Positions 4,618 through 9,524 of a stretch of DNA of 9,524 bases are shown here, in pieces. A model generated the notes under the pieces. It was not told the DNA's origin. It made no database searches and was given only the letters and a program-made list of their open reading frames with translations. Each line of letters starts with the position of its first letter. Position 1 is the stretch's first letter. The DNA is taken from the NCBI GenBank assembly GCA_001822655.1, contig MHRX01000020.1, positions 1 to 9,524 of the forward strand. The letters run 5' to 3'. A program made the translations under genes and the position numbers. This DNA is from Candidatus Taylorbacteria bacterium RIFCSPLOWO2_01_FULL_45_15b. Its GTDB lineage: Bacteria; Patescibacteriota; Minisyncoccia; Phycocordibacterales; 01-FULL-45-15b.

Positions 4618-4983
4618 TTATCGAGCGCCAGCGCGAGGAGAGACGCCTGGAACCGCAGGGATGTCTTGGCCCTGATCAATTCCTACCGCATCGCCAAGGA
4701 ATGATACGAGTCCCCAAACCGATGCCATTACGAAGAGCGCGATAATTCCCCAGACCATGAGGCGTCGCCCATTTGCCTTCGCTTCTTCGTCATCTGCTTT
4801 AGTGAGAAATCTGATAAGTCCCCAAAAAAACACAATGAGAGCTAGAACGAATAAAATTGGAATAACAGAGCGAAGAATGTTGCCGGCGGTCACAACAAGA
4901 TTATTGATATTGCCGAGTACCTGTTGAGCCGACGCTACAGCTGGAACGAAAGCCAATGACAAGGTTAGTAAAACTTTTTTCAT
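4618..4983 (-). CDS. T4SS-pilin-like membrane protein with signal peptide
   Basis: This 121-residue protein has a clear signal peptide (MKKVLLTLSLAFVPAVASA, cleavage about 19/20). Two membrane helices follow (about 38-60 and 75-98) with IVFFWGLIRFL, a TKADDEEAKANGRRLM loop and WGIIALFVMASVWGLVSFL. The C-terminal tail is polar and proline-rich (IDQGQDIPAVPG). Short exported two-helix proteins of this kind in candidate-phyla bacteria are usually described as TrbC/VirB2-like or T4SS pilins, which suggests assembly into a pilus or membrane polymer. A 224-bp gap upstream, with a hairpin and a possible promoter, suggests extra or separate expression. Confidence 0.8.
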   Translation of the reverse strand: MKKVLLTLSLAFVPAVASAQQVLGNINNLVVTAGNILRSVIPILFVLALIVFFWGLIRFLTKADDEEAKANGRRLMVWGIIALFVMASVWGLVSFLGDAVGIDQGQDIPAVPGVSPRAGAR

Positions 4984-5030
4984 GTAATAAAGTGCTATTA
5001 ATAATATATTTCACCGGCCTTTCGAAAGAT

Positions 5031-5055
5031 GGTGCTGGCATCAATGCCAGTCACC
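5031..5055. other. Hairpin in the 224-bp gap of the pilin operon
   Basis: GGTG+CTGGCAT (5031-5041) pairs with ATGCCAG+CACC (5044-5050, 5052-5055) with one bulged T and a CA loop. No T tract follows on either strand, so an attenuator, mRNA stabiliser or processing site is more likely than a terminator. A CTTTCGAAAG palindrome (5019-5028) lies next to it. No gene is seen elsewhere in 4984-5207. Confidence 0.5.
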
Positions 5056-5086
5056 TGCCTTTATGGGCTTTGGTAAATTTACGATA

Positions 5087-5115
5087 ATACTACGAGAAAA
5101 AGACTCGCACTACAA
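5087..5115 (-). promoter_or_regulatory. Possible internal promoter for the last two pilin-like genes
   Basis: On the - strand TTGTAG (5115-5110) and TAGTAT (5092-5087) are 17 bp apart, the -10 again being part of TAGTATTAT. Transcription from about 5080 would give the 4983 start codon a leader of roughly 100 nt that contains the 5031-5055 hairpin. Confidence 0.35.
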
Positions 5116-5207
5116 ACGCCACTGTGGATATTACGGAGCACTGATTCCGCCAGCGGACGGGGGCTCATAATGAGGCCAGACACCATTTCCGACTTAGCCT
5201 CTTGCGA

Positions 5208-5525
5208 CTATCCAACAGCATAACCGATAAAAGCCAATATTCCCCAGACCGACGACATGACGAGAAGCGCAACAACACCTGCAATCATAAGATTCTTGCC
5301 AGAAGATGCGGCGCCTTGATCACCTGCGGAGGCAATTAATTGCACTAACCCCCAAAAAAAGACACTGATCGCAATGAGAAAGAGGAGGGGTATAACATTC
5401 TCGAAAAGAATTCGGAGCAACGCCGTCACCGCCTCGAGATCGCTTGATTGGCTTTCGGTTTCCTGTGCTAAAGCGATCGCAGGTACGTCTCCTAACACGC
5501 ATAAAAAACATATGATTTTTTTCAT
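5208..5525 (-). CDS. T4SS-pilin-like membrane protein with signal peptide
   Basis: This 105-residue paralogue has a signal peptide ending near ALA (20), a short acidic segment (QETESQSSDLE) and two membrane helices (about 43-66 and 78-102). The pattern SVFFWGLVQLI, ASAGDQGAASSGKNLM, then VVALLVMSSVWGILAFI matches its neighbours. It ends abruptly at YAVG, lacking the polar tail of the 4618-4983 product, and IAG replaces the second WG. The gap to the upstream gene is 52 bp, so it lacks the ATGA coupling seen earlier in the operon. Confidence 0.8.
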   Translation of the reverse strand: MKKIICFLCVLGDVPAIALAQETESQSSDLEAVTALLRILFENVIPLLFLIAISVFFWGLVQLIASAGDQGAASSGKNLMIAGVVALLVMSSVWGILAFIGYAVG

Positions 5526-5577
5526 TGTGTTTGCGGAAAGAAATTAAAACATAGTCCACGCCATCTGCTTTTCATTT

Positions 5578-5976
5578 TCACCAGCCGGATCTCCGTAACC
5601 CAGAATCCGAACCGCTTGTACCTTTTTTCTCAATGGTCTCAATACGGCTTGGGACCGTTCCAAGCAAATCTCTTTGGAAAAACTCGACTATACCCCAGAC
5701 GGACGACATAATAAAAAGCACGACCACGCCCCAAACCATGATATTTTTACCTTCAGTCTTCGCCTCTTCGCTTCCTGCCGACGCAATAAATTTGACTACG
5801 CCCCAGAAGAAAAAAATAAGCGCGAGCATGAATGAAATCGGTATCAAAAGTGAGAGAAGATTTTGAAATTCTCTCAACGAATCAAACAAACCCGCGGCGC
5901 CTGCTCGCCTGGGGTTAAGCAGAATGATGGCCAAAACTAGAAAAATTTTTAACAGATTGAGCATAGAATAAATCAT
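5578..5976 (-). CDS. T4SS-pilin-like membrane protein with basic, polar tail
   Basis: This 132-residue protein has an N-terminal hydrophobic signal (about 5-27), then two membrane helices (about 40-64 and 79-100) with FFFWGVVKFIASAGSEEAKT, GKNIMVWG and MSSVWGIVEFF, the closest to the local consensus. The C-terminal 30 residues are charged and Gly/Ser-rich (EKKGTSGSDSGLRRSGW) and could be exposed. The start overlaps the stop of the double-module gene as ATGA. A second in-frame ATG at codon 5 is also possible. Confidence 0.8.
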   Translation of the reverse strand: MIYSMLNLLKIFLVLAIILLNPRRAGAAGLFDSLREFQNLLSLLIPISFMLALIFFFWGVVKFIASAGSEEAKTEGKNIMVWGVVVLFIMSSVWGIVEFFQRDLLGTVPSRIETIEKKGTSGSDSGLRRSGW

Positions 5977-7019
5977 TCAGGGAGCAACGGAATACCAAAT
6001 GCTCCCGTAAATAAGTCTACCTGAAAAAATCTCAATATCCCCCATATAGATGCCATCACGAAAAGAGCGACGAGTCCCCAAATGAGAAGTTTTTTGCCAT
6101 TTTCAATTTCCTTCATGTCTCCGGCTTTCAATATGAATTTGCCGGCTCCCCAAAAAAAAGCGAGAAGCGCGAGAGTTGCGATAATTGGGATAAGTATTTC
6201 GATAAATGCAATCAAAAAACCGACAAATGAGGAAAAATCAGTTACGCGTCCGGGATTTGTAACATTCTGGCTCGATGACTGACCTGGATCCACAGTCGAA
6301 ATAATTCCTCCGCCGCCGATTATTCCACCCGCGCCGACCGTGCCACCCGCGCTTGTTACACAATCATCAAACTCTACCGTGCTCTGACTTCGGTGCGCGT
6401 CATCGCCACCCGCAACAACATCGAATTCCTGTCCGGAACAGTCGATGGTACCACCTGATTCGATGGAGCCGCCACTGTCTATATATTTACCTCCCGGATA
6501 AAGAGTGTCGGGCTCAAGCGGCCTCGGCTGGTTCAAATCCGTCGAAGGAAACAAAATTTGGTCTGACGATGGAGTCGCTTGGGCAAGTAGCGCTTCTTGC
6601 GAGACCCCAGTTGCAATGCCAAGATGAATGCCGGAATCGAGCGAGGTGTTAAGAAAAGGCCTAATGGTGGCATCAAGCGCTTTTACAATGACGAGTGAAC
6701 CCAGAATAATAAGCGTGCCGATAACAACACCGAAGAACATCTTGTGCACTTTTTCAAGTTCGGCCGGCCTTCCTTGAGCTAAAACATAGCGAAATCCCGT
6801 ATAAATAAAGGCAAGTACCGCAATAACTGCGCCGACCGGAATTATAATATTTTCCAAAATCAGCTCTAATAGCTTGGTGATACTTTCAGGATCACCCTTT
6901 AGTGGATTCGGCAAGATTCGCGGGTCGTTTGCAAAGACTATGCGCGGCGCAAAAAAGAGTGCAAGTGATGAGAGAAAAAATAATAACCGGCGTAACGCGT
7001 TTTTATTGATTTTATTCAT
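5973..7019 (-). CDS. Double-module pilin-like fusion protein
   Basis: This 348-residue protein joins two pilin-like modules. A signal peptide (about 1-30, ending VFA) precedes module 1, with helices at about 57-80 and 94-114 and the motif FIYTGFRYVLAQGRPAEL. A linker of about 140 residues (125-262) is polar and then Gly-rich (SAGGTVGAGGIIGGGGIIS) and holds two cysteines (194 and 220) that could form a disulphide if exported. Module 2 has helices at about 264-292 and 311-332 with LAFFWGAGKFILKAGD, GKKLLIWG and VMASIWGILRFF. Module 1 resembles the product of 7016-7411, and module 2 the later genes. It could cross-link two subunit types. ATGA overlaps occur at both ends. Confidence 0.8.
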   Translation of the reverse strand: MNKINKNALRRLLFFLSSLALFFAPRIVFANDPRILPNPLKGDPESITKLLELILENIIIPVGAVIAVLAFIYTGFRYVLAQGRPAELEKVHKMFFGVVIGTLIILGSLVIVKALDATIRPFLNTSLDSGIHLGIATGVSQEALLAQATPSSDQILFPSTDLNQPRPLEPDTLYPGGKYIDSGGSIESGGTIDCSGQEFDVVAGGDDAHRSQSTVEFDDCVTSAGGTVGAGGIIGGGGIISTVDPGQSSSQNVTNPGRVTDFSSFVGFLIAFIEILIPIIATLALLAFFWGAGKFILKAGDMKEIENGKKLLIWGLVALFVMASIWGILRFFQVDLFTGAFGIPLLPE

Positions 7020-7411
7020 TTTTCGAGCTGTTGAACATTATATTTATCTTTCAAAATAGGATTTGTAATCGTAAAGACAATGAGCCACGCCGCGAGCATA
7101 AAAAAGAACCCGAGAGCCACTTTTCCCATCATTTCTTTTGCTTCAGAGAGTTTCGAGGGATTCCCCGCGCCGAACAGAATTTTTACTCCTGCCCAAGCAA
7201 TTAGAGCGGCCGCTATGGGAATGGCTAAGAGCATGAGGAAATTCATGACCTGCCTGACAAAAGTTAGAAATTCATTGAAAGTGCACGCCCTCCCCTCGCA
7301 GTTTGGTTGTAGTGATTGTGCAAAAATCGTTTCGCTCCATAAAATCACGCCGAGCAGAAAAAAAACCATAAGAAAGAAAAAGAGAGATTTTTTAGAAAAT
7401 ATTTTTTTCAT
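7016..7411 (-). CDS. T4SS-pilin-like membrane protein, divergent subtype
   Basis: This 131-residue protein has a basic signal peptide (about 1-31, ending FAQ), a short exported segment with two cysteines (C38, C43), and two membrane helices (about 57-80 and 97-118). The loop LFGAGNPSKLSEAKEMMGK follows the TrbC/VirB2-like layout, and its GNPSKL matches the GRPAEL of module 1 in the fusion gene. WAG replaces the FFWG of the downstream paralogues, so it belongs to a second subtype. It is coupled by ATGA overlaps to the solute-binding gene upstream and to the fusion gene downstream. Confidence 0.8.
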   Translation of the reverse strand: MKKIFSKKSLFFFLMVFFLLGVILWSETIFAQSLQPNCEGRACTFNEFLTFVRQVMNFLMLLAIPIAAALIAWAGVKILFGAGNPSKLSEAKEMMGKVALGFFFMLAAWLIVFTITNPILKDKYNVQQLEK

Positions 7412-8691
7412 CTAAATTCCGCCTCAATTTCAGCCGAAGCCCTCCCAACTGCGCTCGCCACGTCAGACGATCCTGTTACAACGCCCTCCACCATTTGCTC
7501 AAAAATACGGTCAGTCAACACCGGATCGGGATCATACCAACTTCGACCTATAAGAACAGATTTAGAAAAAGTGTCGAGAAATGCTTTCTCGTGGAGACTC
7601 GACGCCTTCTTCCGCTCAACAGAAGGAAAAATCAGTTCTGTCTCAACGGCCGCTTGCGCACCGCCGGAAGAAAGCGCGAGCGCCGTTGTAAAAGCGGCGG
7701 AGGTATTTGGCGATTGGCGAGAAATTGCAAGACCTGTAATTCTGACCATTGTGCGGGAGGTCGCCGCCTGCCTCAATTGAGGAAAACCGGCAACATCAAA
7801 ATTGAGATTAGGATTCTTTTGCTGAATGCTCTCAATCTCCGAAGCGAAACCGAAATAGAGGGCGAGGTCGCCCGCTATAAAATGGTCCCTTGATTGGGGA
7901 AGCGAGCGATTCCATGTGTAAGCGCTTTTTGTCGGATTGGCAAAGTCTGAAAAAAATCGTAGTACGGACACCGCGGGCGCTTCTGGATAATTATACCGCT
8001 CGCTTAAAGTTGATACATATTGTCCGAACTTTCGCTCGACAATTTTATTCCCTGTCTGAAGTACCATCGCGGCAAAAATGTCTTTTGCGTGAGTGATATT
8101 TTCATATTCTCCGAGCGCTGTCGTCGCCCGTATGATGTTGAATCTATCGTCGTAGCGAGTTAACGATTGTGATAAATTAAAAAGCTCATCCCAATACCGA
8201 AGCGGTTCTGATAGACCTGCTTCGGAGAAAATATCTCGATTCCAATACATGACAATTGGATCTACCAAAAACGGAATCGCGTAAAGGCCATCGTCATCTA
8301 AAAATAATTCCGCCGCCTCGATGTATGTGTCCTTATAAATTCTCTCCGGATATGATTTGAACGGTAAAAAGAAAATTTTCTCTCGGTTTTTTATTAAACT
8401 GGCATTCGTAACAAAAAATAAGTCGGGGCCCTGCTCTATCGCGAGAGCTTCCGTCAGTGTCTGTTCAAAAACGTCCGGCAATATCGAACGATATGTAACG
8501 CGAATGCTATCGTCGCCCGCCAAAGAAGACTCTCCGAAGACGGCGTTAAATGCTTCCACGCTCATAGTGCCCCACACACTAACAGTCGATTCTCCCACGG
8601 AACTGCCGCCCTTCGAGGCGGAAAAAATAATCACGGCAAAAATGATAAAAAACGCAAATATTCCCAATAAAATCAGCTGAAATCGAGTCAT
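7408..8691 (-). CDS. Membrane-anchored extracellular solute-binding protein (family 1, MalE-like)
   Basis: This 427-residue protein has one N-terminal membrane segment (about 5-25) without a lipobox, so it is probably an uncleaved anchor. The mature part has the family-1 solute-binding pattern: an initial β-strand with STVSVWGTM (35-43), GPDLFFVTNASL (88-99), and GLYAIPFLVDPIVMYWNRDI plus FSEAGL (135-160), where IPFxxDPxxxYWNxDxFxEAGL is highly typical of sugar-binding proteins. Two aromatic and Asn/Arg positions could contact ligand. No ABC permease or ATPase gene is nearby, so the ligand and the transporter are unknown. Its place between a methyltransferase and pilin-like genes suggests a surface role. 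ATGA overlaps both neighbours. Confidence 0.8.
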   Translation of the reverse strand: MTRFQLILLGIFAFFIIFAVIIFSASKGGSSVGESTVSVWGTMSVEAFNAVFGESSLAGDDSIRVTYRSILPDVFEQTLTEALAIEQGPDLFFVTNASLIKNREKIFFLPFKSYPERIYKDTYIEAAELFLDDDGLYAIPFLVDPIVMYWNRDIFSEAGLSEPLRYWDELFNLSQSLTRYDDRFNIIRATTALGEYENITHAKDIFAAMVLQTGNKIVERKFGQYVSTLSERYNYPEAPAVSVLRFFSDFANPTKSAYTWNRSLPQSRDHFIAGDLALYFGFASEIESIQQKNPNLNFDVAGFPQLRQAATSRTMVRITGLAISRQSPNTSAAFTTALALSSGGAQAAVETELIFPSVERKKASSLHEKAFLDTFSKSVLIGRSWYDPDPVLTDRIFEQMVEGVVTGSSDVASAVGRASAEIEAEFR

Positions 8692-9221
8692 TGTTTTTTT
8701 CTCATGACAAAGCCGTAATGATGGTCCCCGGCAAGCAGAATTTCAGCATCGGCAAACCCGGCTTTTTCAAATAGTTGAATTGCCTTGTCTAGCGGATATA
8801 TCGCCTCTTTGGCCGGACCTATGCCTCCGAATGAATCACTCCAGTCCACTACGACTATCCGGCCGCCGGGACCGAGTATACGTTTGACCTCTAAAACAAA
8901 ATTTTCTTTGTCTTCAATTTGAAACAATAAATTCGCCGCGATCGCAGTTGTTACGCTTCCCGCTTTTAAGGCCGTCCCGCCGACGCGTTCAACATCTCCT
9001 TCGATGACATCCACATTTGTTGCATGCTGTCTCTGCAATTCGCTTTTAAGTTTACCTAGCAAGTCCTTCTGCACGTCAATCGCATAGATTCGCCCCTGCG
9101 GACCTACCGCTTTTGCCGCAAAGAGAGAATAGAAACCGGATCCCGAACCCAAATCAGCCACATGTTCGCCATGTTTAAGACCGATGAGACCGATGATTTT
9201 TTGCGGATCGCTAAATGCCAC
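8688..9221 (-). CDS. Class I SAM-dependent methyltransferase
   Basis: The 177-residue protein has a Rossmann-fold methyltransferase layout. Motif I is VADLGSGSG (21-29), the acidic residue after β2 is in YAIDV (46-50), IEGDVERV (73-80) fits motif II/III, and ILGPGGRIVVVDW (115-127) is the conserved PGG-containing post-motif. It resembles UbiE/arsenite-type methyltransferases. The substrate is not evident. The start is GTG at 9221, the only good start after an in-frame stop about 33 bases upstream. CTG or ATT codons in between would add about ten residues. It is the first gene of the - strand operon and overlaps the solute-binding gene by ATGA. Confidence 0.75.
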   Translation of the reverse strand: MAFSDPQKIIGLIGLKHGEHVADLGSGSGFYSLFAAKAVGPQGRIYAIDVQKDLLGKLKSELQRQHATNVDVIEGDVERVGGTALKAGSVTTAIAANLLFQIEDKENFVLEVKRILGPGGRIVVVDWSDSFGGIGPAKEAIYPLDKAIQLFEKAGFADAEILLAGDHHYGFVMRKKQ

Positions 9222-9273
9222 GGATAGAATCTCGCTTCCAGGATTCAGAATCTAGAAACGAGAATTGCTTGTA

Positions 9274-9302
9274 ATTATAAGACATAGCGGAGAATTTATC
9301 GC
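9274..9302 (-). promoter_or_regulatory. Possible promoter of the methyltransferase–pilin operon
   Basis: On the - strand a perfect TATAAT is present (9279-9274), about 50 bp before the GTG start. The -35 position 17 bp upstream (AGCGAT, 9302-9297) is a poor match, so the assignment rests on the -10. It is the only good candidate between the operon and the repeats. Confidence 0.4.
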
Positions 9303-9312
9303 TTTAGTTATT

Positions 9313-9376
9313 AACATGCTGGAGAGCTTACATACTTGAGAGCCAACATGTTTGAGAGTTGGCATGCTTGAGAGTA
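9313..9376. repeat. Four-copy 16-bp degenerate tandem repeat
   Basis: Four consecutive 16-bp units (9313-9328, 9329-9344, 9345-9360, 9361-9376) share the consensus nrCATGCTTGAGAGnn, with variable first two and last two bases. The variable ends pair between units: GCCAAC (9342-9347) with GTTGGC (9358-9363), and CATACT (9331-9336) with AGTATG (9373-9378), giving nested stems. There are no long unique spacers, so this is not a CRISPR array. Confidence 0.75.
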
Positions 9377-9405
9377 TGGTTTGTAGGAATTTCTACAAAG
9401 GTTCT

Positions 9406-9451
9406 TTCTACAAAGGTTCGACCTTTGCACAAAGGTCGAACCTTTGTAGAA
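9406..9451. repeat. REP-like perfect hairpin upstream of the transposase
   Basis: Arms of 21 bases (9406-9426 and 9431-9451) are perfect reverse complements with loop GCAC. The inner part contains AAGGTTCGACCTT. A partial direct copy of the first arm, TTCTACAAAGGTTC, lies immediately before it (9391-9404). The hairpin ends 7 bp before the ATG of the Y1 transposase, the kind of association known for RAYT genes and their REP palindromes. It may be a recognition site and may also hide the ribosome-binding region. Confidence 0.75.
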
Positions 9452-9458
9452 TAGAGCA

Positions 9459-9524
9459 ATGAGAAAAGCTATTTTTGCGGCCAATGAATATTATCATATT
9501 TATAATAGAGGCACGGAAAAGAGA
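9459..9524 (+). CDS. Y1/IS200-like (RAYT-type) transposase, N-terminal fragment
   Basis: Twenty-two codons are visible before the window ends: MRKAIFAANEYYHIYNRGTE, then KR. The (Y)HIYNRG motif near the start is typical of the REP-associated tyrosine transposase branch of the Y1 family, which acts on single-stranded hairpin DNA. The HUH pair and catalytic tyrosine lie beyond the edge, so activity cannot be judged. The gene is divergent from the methyltransferase operon and has a perfect hairpin just upstream. Confidence 0.8.
   Translation, partial: MRKAIFAANEYYHIYNRGTEKR

Noticed and set aside
7495..8680. Plus-strand frames opposite the solute-binding protein gene
   Set aside because: They are shadows of a well-supported family-1 solute-binding coding region on the other strand.
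9313..9376. Short CRISPR array
   Set aside because: Units are contiguous 16-mers without unique spacers, and no cas genes are present.

Overview
The window looks like chromosomal DNA from a candidate-phyla-radiation bacterium (Patescibacteria, probably Parcubacteria-like). This is inferred from the content: small proteins chained by ATGA overlaps, many short T4SS-pilin-like membrane proteins sharing an FFWG…WG…SVWG pattern, a TrpR-like repressor with long palindromic sites, tRNA genes without encoded CCA, and a Y1 (RAYT-type) transposase start with a hairpin in front of it. No rRNA or universal marker is present, so the lineage is not proven.

Layout. Bases 1-2111 are a tRNA region on the + strand. 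It holds tRNA-Lys(CTT) at 446-518 and tRNA-Leu(TAG) at 1620-1700. After each tRNA, and after a presumed tRNA just outside the left edge, lie one or two structured elements of about 126-207 nt. Each element starts with a reverse-complement copy of the 3' end of its tRNA and finishes with a direct copy of that same end. They are joined to the tRNA and to each other mostly by short hairpins. I regard these as the most interesting feature of the window. Between the two tRNA clusters sits a TrpR-like repressor gene (1046-1465) flanked by two long perfect palindromes that share one core.

Bases 2145-4300 are a two-gene + strand operon with a near-consensus promoter, an SPFH/band-7 membrane protein, a translationally coupled membrane protein with a proline-rich linker, and a strong terminator.

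Bases 4346-9221 are a convergent - strand operon. Read from right to left it encodes a class I SAM methyltransferase, a membrane-anchored family-1 solute-binding protein, and six pilin-like proteins carrying seven pilin modules, one gene being a double-module fusion. The first five genes are chained by ATGA overlaps. The last three are separated by gaps of 52, 224 and 8 bp, and the 224-bp gap contains a hairpin and a possible internal promoter. The cluster may make a heteropolymeric pilus or membrane assembly. No ATPase or channel gene of a secretion system is visible here.

Bases 9222-9524 hold a four-copy 16-bp degenerate tandem repeat, a perfect 21-bp-arm hairpin and the first 22 codons of a + strand Y1/RAYT transposase.
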